From positions 1-43,970 of the forward strand of contig ONCJ01000023.1 of NCBI GenBank assembly GCA_900316295.1: 43,970 bases of DNA, read 5' to 3'. Both the position numbers and the translations under genes were made by a program. This DNA comes from an uncultured Prevotella sp. (GTDB lineage Bacteria > Bacteroidota > Bacteroidia > Bacteroidales > Bacteroidaceae). The notes below the pieces were generated by a model. It was not told the DNA's origin, did not search any database, and saw only the letters and a list, made by a program, of their open reading frames with translations. The stretch's first letter is position 1, and every line of letters starts with the position of its first letter. Shown in pieces: positions 33,989 to 42,537 of this stretch.

Positions 33989-34726
33989 ATGAGAATCTTT
34001 CAGAGTTCAATATTTCGTGCACTTGTCGCAATAACCGTAGGTATATTGTTGGTAAAATATCGTGAAGACACCATGAAATGGATGACGATAGCCGCAGGAG
34101 GACTATTCTTCGTCTCGGGTGCTATATCATATTTGGCTTATTTGTACGAGAGACATCGCTACGACAAAGCCATGTCAGAACAAGAAAAGACCGACTATCA
34201 GAGCGAAGGCATTGAGATATACGATGCCAACGGGAACCTCATCCAGCAGCGTAAGCCCATGTTTCCCATTCTCGGAGTGGGCTGTATGATTCTGGGTGTC
34301 ATTCTTGCCGTCATGCCTACCGACCTTATCATAGGTGTTGCATACGTGCTTGCCTCCATTCTCATACTTGGCAGTATCAATCAGCTGATCACCTTGGCCC
34401 TTGCCCGTCGCTACAGTAGCATTCCACTGCTCTTCTGGCTCATGCCACTCATCACACTGGTCATCGGCATACTGGTAATAGCCAAGCCCATGGAGGCTGC
34501 CACTCTGCCACTAAAGGTTATTGGCTGGGGACTGATGGTCTACGGTGTGGTGGAATGCATTCACGCTGTAAAGATCTATTCTATGAAGAAGAGATTCAAG
34601 GAAGTAGAGACGCAAGCGGACGAGACAAAGAATGACGCGTCAACACAAAAAGAGGGCATTCAGGAAATCGAGAATGCCCAGATTGTTGACGATGTCGAGA
34701 TTGAAGATGCCGAGGCTGTAGATTAG
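33989..34726 (+). CDS. DUF308/HdeD-like membrane protein with acidic tail
   Basis: A 245-residue inner-membrane protein with about six short helices in the paired pattern of DUF308/HdeD proteins (for example GILLVKYREDTMKWM and GILVIAKPMEAATLPLKVIGW). After the last helix comes a 50-residue acidic cytoplasmic tail (ETQADETKNDAS and ending VEIEDAEAVD). The function is unknown; HdeD of E. coli is linked to acid stress. A promoter may be TTTG at 33887-33890 with TAATTTTG at 33907-33914, although the 16-bp spacing is short. It converges on udk with only 7 bp between the stops. Confidence 0.72.
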   Translation: MRIFQSSIFRALVAITVGILLVKYREDTMKWMTIAAGGLFFVSGAISYLAYLYERHRYDKAMSEQEKTDYQSEGIEIYDANGNLIQQRKPMFPILGVGCMILGVILAVMPTDLIIGVAYVLASILILGSINQLITLALARRYSSIPLLFWLMPLITLVIGILVIAKPMEAATLPLKVIGWGLMVYGVVECIHAVKIYSMKKRFKEVETQADETKNDASTQKEGIQEIENAQIVDDVEIEDAEAVD

Positions 34727-34733
34727 GTTAGGT

Positions 34734-35360
34734 CTAATCGTTCGGCACCAGTCCCTCGATATATTTACACAAGATAGCAATACCACGCTTATTCTCGCCG
34801 CCCTGTGGGATTATCAGGTCAGCATATCGTTTGGTGGGCTCAATAAATTGCTCATGCATGGGTTTGAGCACACTCAGGTAGCGCTCTACCACCATAGATA
34901 CCGTGCGACCACGGTCTATCGTGTCACGCTTAATATTGCGTATTAGTCGCTCGTCAGAGTCAGTATCCACGAAGATTTTCAAATCCATCATATCCCTTAG
35001 CTTCCTATTAATCAAGGTCATGATACCTTCAATTATGATTACGGGCTTAGGTTCTACGTGTATTGTCTCCGGCAGTCGGTTGCTGAGCACATACGAATAA
35101 GTTGGCTGCTCGATAGCGTGCCCATGGCGAAGTTCTTGTAGCTGTTGGTTCAGTAGTTTCCAGTCGAACGCGTCTGGGTGGTCGAAGTTGATTGCCTTAC
35201 GCTCCTCGTCGGTCATGTGCGTAGTATCATTATAATACGAGTCTAACGGGACCACTGCGACATAGTGCGGTGGCAGAGCCTCGACAATCTTCTTCACCAC
35301 AGTCGTCTTGCCCGACCCTGTACCTCCTGCGATACCAATAATCGTTATCTTGTTTTTCAT
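34734..35360 (-). CDS. udk: Uridine kinase
   Basis: A 208-residue cytoplasmic enzyme that phosphorylates uridine and cytidine with ATP or GTP, the salvage step to UMP/CMP. The P-loop GIAGGTGSGKTT is at residues 9-20. PLDSYYND, NFDHPDAFDW, PTYSY, the Walker-B-like IIIEGI and the DTDSDERLIRNIKRD lid complete the family signature. The length is standard. It lies 39 bp downstream of the secreted nuclease gene on the same strand, which suggests coupled use of nucleosides released outside the cell. Confidence 0.93.
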   Translation of the reverse strand: MKNKITIIGIAGGTGSGKTTVVKKIVEALPPHYVAVVPLDSYYNDTTHMTDEERKAINFDHPDAFDWKLLNQQLQELRHGHAIEQPTYSYVLSNRLPETIHVEPKPVIIIEGIMTLINRKLRDMMDLKIFVDTDSDERLIRNIKRDTIDRGRTVSMVVERYLSVLKPMHEQFIEPTKRYADLIIPQGGENKRGIAILCKYIEGLVPND

Positions 35361-35399
35361 ATCAGTTACACATTATTATATATAGTAAGGGGTGAGAAA

Positions 35400-36461
35400 T
35401 CACATCTGTTTGAGCAAATAGACCACGACGGGCAAGTGATCACTATATCCATCGAGCCATACTCCGCCAGCATGAGTACGCTTGGGGTTGCCCTTGTATT
35501 TGCCTTCAGTCTGGAACAGATAGTCACGACGGAACACCTGACACTTCCAGTACTTCAGTGTCGACAAGTCTCGGCGGCCTTCCTTGTTGGTGAGGTTTGG
35601 TGTCAAGATGATCTGGTCAAACAGGTTCCACTTGCCATCATAGCGTAGCGTACCTGTCTTCTGTTTAGCCAGAATATTATAGAAAGGATTGTACATCTCG
35701 TCGTCGTCAACATCATCTATCTCATCCTTGGCTCCGAGTGACTCGTACATACTCTTGTTGGACGGGTCGTCGTTCATATCGCCCATCACAAACACCTTAC
35801 ACTCGGGGTCGTCTTCCAGCAGTGAGTCCTTGACGGCACGTATCTGCTTGCCACCCAATTCTCGATAGTAGCTACCGGCAAAACGGCTGGGCAGGTGACA
35901 GACAATGACAGACACATGCTCACCAGCCAGCGTGCCACTAACAGTAAAGAAGCCACGTGTCTGACGATCTTTCTCTATGTCTTCCTGTAATTCATATACG
36001 TATGGAACGAGGGTTGTGTTCTTGACTGTGAAAAGCGACGGGTTGTAGAGCAATCCGCAGTCTACTCCACGCTTGTCAGGACCCTCGATGTGGCAGAACT
36101 TGAAGTTACGGGCTTTCAGTTCTGGCTGGTCGCACAAGTCTTGAAGGCAACGAGCATTCTCCACCTCACTCACGCCGACGAAGGCACAGCCCACTCCTGG
36201 CAACACATCGGTACCCATCTCTGAGAGAACCGTCGCCATATTATGTAGCTTGTGTGAGTATTTCAGCTCATTCCACTTATTCTTCCCTTCCGGCAGGTAT
36301 TCAAAATCGTTTTTCCCCTCATCATGCTCGGTGTCGAAGAGGTTTTCCAGATTGTAGAATCCAACCGCATAGGCTGCGTATCGTTTCTCGGAAGAGTCTT
36401 GTGCCATGGCGCATACTCCAATGAGCATGAACGCCAATAATGTCAATAGTTGTCTTTTCAT
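35400..36461 (-). CDS. Secreted endonuclease/exonuclease/phosphatase-family enzyme
   Basis: A 353-residue exported protein with signal peptide MKRQLLTLLAFMLIGVCAMAQ. The EEP fold motifs are all present in order: FYNLENLFDT (metal Asn/Glu), VSEVEN, DCGLLYNP, HLPSR, GDMNDDP (catalytic Asp/Asn) and the final SDHLPV (catalytic His). Family members cut DNA or RNA, or dephosphorylate sugar or inositol phosphates; secretion and neighbours favour a nuclease. ATG 36461 is chosen because it begins the signal peptide; the frame extends to 36539. A -7 element TATATTTG (36495-36488) lies upstream. It is divergent from the TonB receptor. Confidence 0.85.
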   Translation of the reverse strand: MKRQLLTLLAFMLIGVCAMAQDSSEKRYAAYAVGFYNLENLFDTEHDEGKNDFEYLPEGKNKWNELKYSHKLHNMATVLSEMGTDVLPGVGCAFVGVSEVENARCLQDLCDQPELKARNFKFCHIEGPDKRGVDCGLLYNPSLFTVKNTTLVPYVYELQEDIEKDRQTRGFFTVSGTLAGEHVSVIVCHLPSRFAGSYYRELGGKQIRAVKDSLLEDDPECKVFVMGDMNDDPSNKSMYESLGAKDEIDDVDDDEMYNPFYNILAKQKTGTLRYDGKWNLFDQIILTPNLTNKEGRRDLSTLKYWKCQVFRRDYLFQTEGKYKGNPKRTHAGGVWLDGYSDHLPVVVYLLKQM

Positions 36462-36566
36462 ACTGTCAGCAGTTAATATATTTGGCGCAAATATAACAAA
36501 AAAAATTGTGATAGCAATATAAAACGAAATAAAATACACTTTTTATAAAAATAATGTTATTTTCGT

Positions 36567-36597
36567 TTTGGCAAACTCCATTTTCTTATTAACTTTG
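36567..36597 (+). promoter_or_regulatory. Promoter of the TonB receptor operon
   Basis: TTTG at 36567-36570 and TAACTTTG at 36590-36597 have exact 19-bp spacing. The leader to the ATG at 36637 is about 35 nt. Confidence 0.8.
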
Positions 36598-36636
36598 CAA
36601 AATACAAAAAATAACTAAAAACAAATCTGAACTTAT

Positions 36637-39231
36637 ATGCAGAAAAAACTGAGATTAGCAGTGATTGCCATGTGCATCACGCCAATGGCTGTAGCCCAGA
36701 CAAATACGGGAACTGAAAACCCTACTGGCACTGTCATTGTCGATGAGTCGGCTTTCACCTTCACTGAGTCACAGTTGGGCGAGGATGACAACGTCACCCA
36801 AGAGGTTGCCGTCGTCGGTTCCAACACTAATGTCTATGCCCGCGAGGTAGGATTCCGTTTCAGTCCTATGCGCTTCAAGTATAGGGCATTCAATTCTAAG
36901 TACAACGAGATCTACATCAACGGCAATCCAGTCAACGATGCCGAGCGTGGTGAGTTCCGCTACTCTTTTGTCGGTGGACTTAATAACTTCACACGCAGTG
37001 TGGAATCAGCACTACCGTTCGAGGACAACCACTTTGCCGTGAGTGCCATGGGAGGGTCAAACAACTACAACTTCCGTCCGAGCGCACAGCCCACTGGTCA
37101 TCGCCTCTCCGTGTCAGGAGCCAACCGCAACTACACACTGCGAGGTATGTACACCTACAACTCGGGAGTCAACAAGGACGGATGGGCGTTCTCTGCCGGT
37201 ATCACCTACCGATGGGCCAACATGGAGACATCGTATGTCGAGGGTACATTCTATAATGCCCTCTCCTACTTCCTCGGCGTAGAGAAGGTGTTCAACGAGC
37301 ACCACTCCGTATCGCTTGTCACATGGGGCAACCCTACCGAGCGCGCATCTCAGGGCTCCAGCACCGACGAGATGTACTGGATAGCCAACAACCGCTACTA
37401 CAACCCCTACTGGGGCTACCAGAACGGTAAGAAGCGTAGTTCGCGCATCGTCAAGGACTTTGCACCAGCCTCCTTGCTGACATGGGATTGGAAGATGAAT
37501 GAGAAGACGAAGCTGACCACAAGCATCCTCACCAAATATGCTATGTATAGCAGCACTCGTCTGAACTACAACAACAGCGACAACCCACAGCCCGACTACT
37601 ACAAGAAGATGCCAAGCTACTATATGGACGTCTGGCCACCATACGAGGGAGACACCGACGATGCAGCCCGTCAGAAGTGGCAGACCACATACGACTACCT
37701 GAAGGCATCCAAGGGCAATCGACAGATGCAGTGGGACCAGATGTATTATGCCAACCAGCAGAGTTCGCGTGCCGACAACGACGAGGACGCCATGTACTAT
37801 CTGCAGGCCTATCACGACGACCAGCTGACGCTGAGTCTCGCCTCCACCCTGAAGAAGAATCTCACCAACACCTCTGTGCTCGACCTCGGATTCAGCGCTT
37901 CGGCTAATGTGGGATTCCACTATCAGACGATGGAAGACCTGCTGGGTGCAGCTCGCTTCCGCAATGTCAACACATACGTCATCGGCACATACGAGGCAGA
38001 TGCTCCCGAGGCTCAGTACGACATGCGCCGTCCGAATGCCATCATCGGCAAGGGCGACCGCTTCGGGTACGACTATAATATATATGTGAACAAAGGTAAC
38101 GTCTGGGCAACATACTCTGAGGATGCTGGCTTCATGCACTACTTCTTCAGCGGTCGCATCGGTGGTGTCACCATGCAACGCAAGGGTAAGATGCAGAACG
38201 GACTGGCACCAGAGAACTCTTACGGCAGAAGCCACACGGCTAAGTTTATCGAAGGCGGTGGTAAGTTCGGAACCAACATCAACCTTTTCCCTGGCAACAT
38301 CCTGACCCTCGGCATAGGCTACGAGCAGAAAGCGCCTACCGCACGTACTGCGTTCCTCGCTCCACAGATCAACAACGACTTCGTCGACGGTCTCAAGGAA
38401 GAACGTAACTTCAGTACCGAGATTGGCTATCAGTTCCAGAACTCATGGTTGCAAGCCAACATCAATGCATACTATAGTCACCTGCGCAACGTCACCGAAT
38501 ACAGCATGTTCTACTACGACACCGAGCACTCCTTCTCATACGTATCGCTCAAGGGCATCAAGAAGCAGTATATGGGCATAGAGTTGGGTCTGAACGTCAA
38601 GGTTACCGACTGGCTCAATGTCAAGGCTCTCGGCACCATGAGCGATGCCAAGTACCTGAACAACGCTCGCGTCACATACATGCTCTCACAGGACGGCAAG
38701 TATCGTCAGGACATCGCCGTGACTCGCGGTATTCGCGAGGGAGGCACTCCGTTCAACGCAGCCAGCCTCGACCTGAGCTTCCATAAGAACGGATGGTTCG
38801 TTGACCTCATCGGCAATTACTACAACAAGATTTACCTCTACTATACTCCAGTAACCCGCTACGCAGGCGACTTCGTGGAATATGCTGGAGGCGAATACGG
38901 CGGACAGCCCGTACGCACCGTCACTGGTGTTGACGGCAAGGAGCACAACATCTCCACCCTGCCCGACCAAGCCAAGGGACACGGAGGCTTCATGATAGAT
39001 GCCAGCATAGGCAAGAGCTTGTACCTGCGCAAGGGACGCTCAATGTCTATCAACCTCATGCTCACCAACATCCTCAACAACCGTAACATCTGTACTGGCG
39101 GTATGGAGCAGAATCGTCGCGACTTCGACGAGCAGGGCGAAGCCATCCGCACATACTCCTTCCTGAACAACCCGAAGAAATTCTATGCTTACGGTATCAA
39201 TGGCATGCTGAACATAACCTATAAATTCTAA
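36637..39231 (+). CDS. TonB-dependent outer-membrane receptor
   Basis: An 864-residue protein with signal peptide MQKKLRLAVIAMCITPMAVAQ. The plug-like region (about 50-150) contains YNEIYINGNPVNDAERGEF and GGLNNFTR. The remainder is a long beta-barrel with repeated aromatic strands and the terminal signature NITYKF ending in Phe. No N-terminal carboxypeptidase-regulatory domain or clear TonB box is seen, unlike most SusC proteins. It is followed after 6 bp by a DUF5689-type lipoprotein, then a second OB-fold lipoprotein. The cargo is unknown; next to nuclease genes I infer nucleic acid fragments or nucleotides, possibly also phosphate. Confidence 0.82.
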   Translation: MQKKLRLAVIAMCITPMAVAQTNTGTENPTGTVIVDESAFTFTESQLGEDDNVTQEVAVVGSNTNVYAREVGFRFSPMRFKYRAFNSKYNEIYINGNPVNDAERGEFRYSFVGGLNNFTRSVESALPFEDNHFAVSAMGGSNNYNFRPSAQPTGHRLSVSGANRNYTLRGMYTYNSGVNKDGWAFSAGITYRWANMETSYVEGTFYNALSYFLGVEKVFNEHHSVSLVTWGNPTERASQGSSTDEMYWIANNRYYNPYWGYQNGKKRSSRIVKDFAPASLLTWDWKMNEKTKLTTSILTKYAMYSSTRLNYNNSDNPQPDYYKKMPSYYMDVWPPYEGDTDDAARQKWQTTYDYLKASKGNRQMQWDQMYYANQQSSRADNDEDAMYYLQAYHDDQLTLSLASTLKKNLTNTSVLDLGFSASANVGFHYQTMEDLLGAARFRNVNTYVIGTYEADAPEAQYDMRRPNAIIGKGDRFGYDYNIYVNKGNVWATYSEDAGFMHYFFSGRIGGVTMQRKGKMQNGLAPENSYGRSHTAKFIEGGGKFGTNINLFPGNILTLGIGYEQKAPTARTAFLAPQINNDFVDGLKEERNFSTEIGYQFQNSWLQANINAYYSHLRNVTEYSMFYYDTEHSFSYVSLKGIKKQYMGIELGLNVKVTDWLNVKALGTMSDAKYLNNARVTYMLSQDGKYRQDIAVTRGIREGGTPFNAASLDLSFHKNGWFVDLIGNYYNKIYLYYTPVTRYAGDFVEYAGGEYGGQPVRTVTGVDGKEHNISTLPDQAKGHGGFMIDASIGKSLYLRKGRSMSINLMLTNILNNRNICTGGMEQNRRDFDEQGEAIRTYSFLNNPKKFYAYGINGMLNITYKF

Positions 39232-39237
39232 AACGAG

Positions 39238-40200
39238 ATGAAGACAATGAAACAAATAAAATATTTCCTATTGGCAGTCATCGCCACACTGGGCTTCGCA
39301 GCATGTCAGGACGGAGACAACTGGAAGGGAGAATGGGACGAGCCAAACTTCCCCGACGGAGCGCCCTTCGGCAACAATGACATCCAGGAGACCAATGTCA
39401 TCACTATCCAGGAACTACTCAACAAGTATCCTAACGTGTTTGAGGCTACTGACCGCAACGTACTCATTGAGGAGGACATACAGATCAAGGCACGCGTCAC
39501 AGGCAATAGCGTGGAGGGCAACCTATACAAACAGCTCGCCATACAAGATGCCACAGCAGGCATCATGGTATGTGTCGACGCAGCCGACCTACACGGCTAT
39601 CTCGTTGAGGGACAAGAGATACTCATCGACCTTAAGGGACTATACATTGGCGGCTACGGCCAGCTGCCCGAGATTGGGTTCCCATACCCACAAAACCCCA
39701 ACAGCATCGGACGTATGGACAACCGCACATGGCAGAAGCACTTCAAGCTCGTAGGTGACATCAACCCCAATGCCATCCAACCTGTAGACTTCGCCACTAT
39801 CAAAAGCGATAAGAAAAAAGCCAACCGACTGGTGATACTGAAGAACGTCAGTTTCACCGAGGCTGGTCAGTATGAGACTTACGGCGACGGCTCAGGCGAT
39901 CACCTCACAACCTTCGCTCCAGACGTAGACACAAGAATTGTCAAAGGCAAGGAAGAGAAGCTAAAGATTGGCGGATGTGTCAACCGTACTCTCAATGAGC
40001 AGGCGAAGACCACCTTCTGCATACGTACCAGCTCATATGCTAACTTTGCAGCAACGCCACTACCCTACGACCCTGCAACGATGAAGCCACGCATGTGTAA
40101 CATCACTGGTATCGCCACCTGCTATAAGGACACATGGCAGATTATCATTCGCAAGACCAGCGACATCGAACCACTCTATGCGGTATATTCTGGGAATTGA
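39238..40200 (+). CDS. DUF5689-type surface lipoprotein (OB-fold)
   Basis: A 320-residue lipoprotein. Signal peptide and lipobox: MKTMKQIKYFLLAVIATLG then FAAC. The stretch IQIKARVTGNSVEGNLYKQL, followed by AIQDATAGIMVCVDAADLH and VEGQEILIDLKGLYIGGYG, is the DUF5689 pattern, an OB-fold-like domain related to nucleic-acid-binding domains. It ends with a second strand-rich half (GIATCYKDTWQIIIRKTSDI). It probably sits on the outside of the outer membrane beside the receptor, like SusD-type partners. Binding of nucleic acid is inferred from the fold, not seen. It is cotranscribed with the receptor. Confidence 0.78.
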   Translation: MKTMKQIKYFLLAVIATLGFAACQDGDNWKGEWDEPNFPDGAPFGNNDIQETNVITIQELLNKYPNVFEATDRNVLIEEDIQIKARVTGNSVEGNLYKQLAIQDATAGIMVCVDAADLHGYLVEGQEILIDLKGLYIGGYGQLPEIGFPYPQNPNSIGRMDNRTWQKHFKLVGDINPNAIQPVDFATIKSDKKKANRLVILKNVSFTEAGQYETYGDGSGDHLTTFAPDVDTRIVKGKEEKLKIGGCVNRTLNEQAKTTFCIRTSSYANFAATPLPYDPATMKPRMCNITGIATCYKDTWQIIIRKTSDIEPLYAVYSGN

Positions 40201-40278
40201 AAAAACGGCATGACGGAATAACGTTATAACGACAAAAGAGAAAAAAACGACAACAAAAAAAATAAAAAAGACAACAAT

Positions 40279-41979
40279 ATGAAAAAGATTCTAAGATCAA
40301 TGCTCGCAATGATGATTGCGGCATTCACATTAGCAAGTTGCTCTGATGTGCCGAGCCCCTACGGACTCTTTACTAGCGGCGACGAAGAACTGGAGGGAGC
40401 CACCGGAACGGGTACGCTCGACGACCCATTCAACGTGCCTGGCGTGCTCAACTACATCAAGACCCTGCCCGCAGGTACACAAAGCGACGTCGTCTACGTC
40501 AAAGGCATCGTCTCAGCACTCGTTGACGGTCAGAACTATGACGCAGGTTTTGGAAACGGAACGTTCTTCATCTCTGCCGACGGCAATGCCAAGAACCAGT
40601 TCGAGGTCTATCGTGCACTCTATCTGGAGAACCAACCCTATGTCGACGGACCAATAGCCAATCTGGGTGACGAGGTGATAATCTGTGGCAAAGTTACAAT
40701 GCACGGCTCCACACCCGAGACCGTTGACAAAGAGGCATATCTCTACTCTATCAACGGCACCACACACTACGATGCTCGCATCTTCGGTACTGCCGAAGAG
40801 CCTCTGTCGGTAGCTGACGCCCTCACCATCATCAACGGACTGGAGAATGGCGAGACCATCGGCAAGGGCTACGTCAAGGGTATCGTATGCCAGGCACCAT
40901 CCAACATCTCGGCAGGCAAACTCACATACTACATCTCTGACGACGGCAAGAGCTCCAACTCTCTGCAGGTATACAAGGGCTTAGGCCTCAATCAGGCTAA
41001 GTTCTCAGCTGTCGGCGACCTCGCCGTAGGCGACGAAGTAGTAATCTTCGGTCCTATGACACGCTACAGCAATGGCAACCCTGAGCTCAACGACGGCAAT
41101 TACCTCATCTCCCTGAAGAAGGGCGAAGGTGGTGGCGGCGAAGAGGAGACCATCGGAACCAAAGACTCACCAAAGACCGTTGCAGAGGCTATCACACTAA
41201 TCAACGCTCTTGGTGACAGAGAGACATCACAACAGAAAGCCTACGTCAAGGGCAAAGTGGTGAAAGTCACCACCAACCAGACAAACTTTGAGAAGTACGG
41301 CAACCTAAACTACTTCATTTCCGATGACGGACAGGATGCTAACACCATACAGGTATATGGAGGAGACGGACTCAACGGTGACAAGTTCCAAAGTATCACA
41401 GACATCAAGCAGGGCGACGAAGTAATTGTCTACGGAAACCTCTACAAGTTTGTCAACAACAGCGGAACAACACCCGAAATAACCAATAGCTACCTTGTGG
41501 CACTCAACGATTCAGAAGGCGGTGGCGGTGAAGGTGGAGAAGCTACGCAAATGACGAAGAACGTAAACGACCTCACCATCACATTTACCACAACGGGCAT
41601 ATCTGAAGGCAATACTGTCACATACGACCTCACAACATGCGGTCTTGAACATCAGGCAGCCAATCCAAGTTTCACCCTCAACGAAGTAAACTTCAGTTTT
41701 GAGAAGAACACAGGCAACAATAATGCCATATATTGGAAGACAGGTGACTATAACGAATTCCGTATGTATGCACAGAACAAACTGGTGATTACAGGCACCG
41801 CAAATATTGCCAAAGTAGAATTTACATGCACCAAGAATGGAAGCAATAATGCTACTGGCAATGCCCAGTCATACGCAACCGTGAGCGGAAAGACCTTCAC
41901 ATTCGTAAACGACTGGACTGCCGCATCGTCAGGTACTCAATGTCGTATTAAGACAATCAAGATCACCTACGCTAAGTAA
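40279..41979 (+). CDS. Surface lipoprotein with three OB-fold-like repeats
   Basis: A 566-residue lipoprotein with lipobox TLASC (Cys 21). Three homologous domains follow, at about 42-165, 171-285 and 294-410. Each begins G-T-x-x-x-P-x-x-V and continues YVKGIV/KV, FISxDG, a short strand VYxGxxL, and GDEVIIxG. These are DUF6359/OB-fold-like units. Gly/Glu linkers (EGGGGEEE and [10 protein letters not shown]) separate domain 2 from 3 and domain 3 from the C-terminal beta-sandwich (about 425-566). Modular repeats suggest multivalent binding of a long polymer, plausibly DNA. An A-rich leader of about 80 bp precedes it. Confidence 0.75.
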   Translation: MKKILRSMLAMMIAAFTLASCSDVPSPYGLFTSGDEELEGATGTGTLDDPFNVPGVLNYIKTLPAGTQSDVVYVKGIVSALVDGQNYDAGFGNGTFFISADGNAKNQFEVYRALYLENQPYVDGPIANLGDEVIICGKVTMHGSTPETVDKEAYLYSINGTTHYDARIFGTAEEPLSVADALTIINGLENGETIGKGYVKGIVCQAPSNISAGKLTYYISDDGKSSNSLQVYKGLGLNQAKFSAVGDLAVGDEVVIFGPMTRYSNGNPELNDGNYLISLKKGEGGGGEEETIGTKDSPKTVAEAITLINALGDRETSQQKAYVKGKVVKVTTNQTNFEKYGNLNYFISDDGQDANTIQVYGGDGLNGDKFQSITDIKQGDEVIVYGNLYKFVNNSGTTPEITNSYLVALNDSEGGGGEGGEATQMTKNVNDLTITFTTTGISEGNTVTYDLTTCGLEHQAANPSFTLNEVNFSFEKNTGNNNAIYWKTGDYNEFRMYAQNKLVITGTANIAKVEFTCTKNGSNNATGNAQSYATVSGKTFTFVNDWTAASSGTQCRIKTIKITYAK

Positions 41980-41995
41980 AAAACAAGCGCGAAAA

Positions 41996-42027
41996 TTTGG
42001 CAGGGTGCGAAAAAACACCTACCTTTG
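41996..42027 (+). promoter_or_regulatory. Promoter of rpmE2
   Basis: TTTG at 41996-41999 and TACCTTTG at 42020-42027 have exact 20-bp spacing. A 9-bp inverted repeat overlaps it. The promoter lies over the in-frame ATG at 42005, so that codon cannot be the start. Confidence 0.85.
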
Positions 42028-42035
42028 CACCCTGC
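42000..42035 (+). promoter_or_regulatory. Inverted repeat across the rpmE2 promoter (candidate operator)
   Basis: GCAGGGTGC (42000-42008) and GCACCCTGC (42027-42035) are a perfect 9-bp inverted repeat with an 18-bp centre. They bracket the spacer and -7 element. The left arm lies upstream of the expected RNA start, so an RNA hairpin is unlikely and a DNA-binding site is favoured. Confidence 0.55.
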
Positions 42036-42091
42036 TTATAGTAAGCACTAAGCACTTAGATTTTTTATACTTAATAACAACAAAAAAAGAA

Positions 42092-42343
42092 ATGAAAAAA
42101 GGTATTCATCCAGAAAACTATCGCCCCGTCGTGTTCCGTGACATGTCCAACGGCGATATGTTCCTTACAAAGTCTACGGCAAAGACAAATGACACTGTAG
42201 AATTTGAAGGCGAAACTTACCCAGTGGTAAAAGTCGAAATCTCAAACACCTCTCACCCGTTCTATACAGGTAAGAGCACGCTCGTCGACACAGCAGGTCG
42301 CGTAGACCGCTTCATGAGCCGCTACGGTAAGCTGAAGAAGTAA
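42092..42343 (+). CDS. rpmE2: 50S ribosomal protein L31 type B
   Basis: An 83-residue protein, [18 protein letters not shown]..., with [20 protein letters not shown] near the middle to end and no CxxC zinc-ribbon. The absence of cysteines defines the zinc-independent type B (C-minus). Type B copies are often induced in zinc shortage in other bacteria. The start at 42092 follows from the promoter at 42020 and an A-rich leader. A strong terminator follows at 42391. Confidence 0.95.
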   Translation: MKKGIHPENYRPVVFRDMSNGDMFLTKSTAKTNDTVEFEGETYPVVKVEISNTSHPFYTGKSTLVDTAGRVDRFMSRYGKLKK

Positions 42344-42354
42344 GAGATACACCA

Positions 42355-42388
42355 TTGAATTGACAATTGATAATTGACAATTGACAAT
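42355..42388 (+). repeat. AATTGACAATTGA direct repeats
   Basis: Short units of AATTGACAATTGA/TAATTGAC recur between rpmE2 and its terminator. Such AT-rich repeats are common between genes in these bacteria as I recall. They also contain small palindromes (CAATTG). Confidence 0.6.
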
Positions 42389-42390
42389 CC

Positions 42391-42443
42391 AAAAAAGTGC
42401 GGACTCGACGTAGTCGCATATACGCACCAGTTCGCACTTTTTT
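42391..42443 (+). terminator. Terminator after rpmE2
   Basis: AAAAAAGTGCG (42391-42401) pairs with CGCACTTTTTT (42433-42443). The stem is perfect over 11 bp with a long GC-containing loop. It could work in both directions. Confidence 0.85.
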
Positions 42444-42537
42444 ACTTCTCTTCTTCTAAGAAGACCACACCCGCCCCTCTCACACACCCTAAGAATAAAA
42501 TCTAAGTCTACATATACCATAAGCAACAACAATACCT

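Noticed and set aside
37114-38235. A 373-codon open frame antisense to the TonB receptor gene
   Set aside because: Composition (Val, His, Cys-rich) is what the reverse of a Tyr/Asn-rich gene gives. The plus strand has signal peptide, promoter and barrel signature.
42005-42091. Longer L31 start at ATG 42005
   Set aside because: It lies between the -33 and -7 promoter elements. The conserved L31 N terminus starts at 42092.
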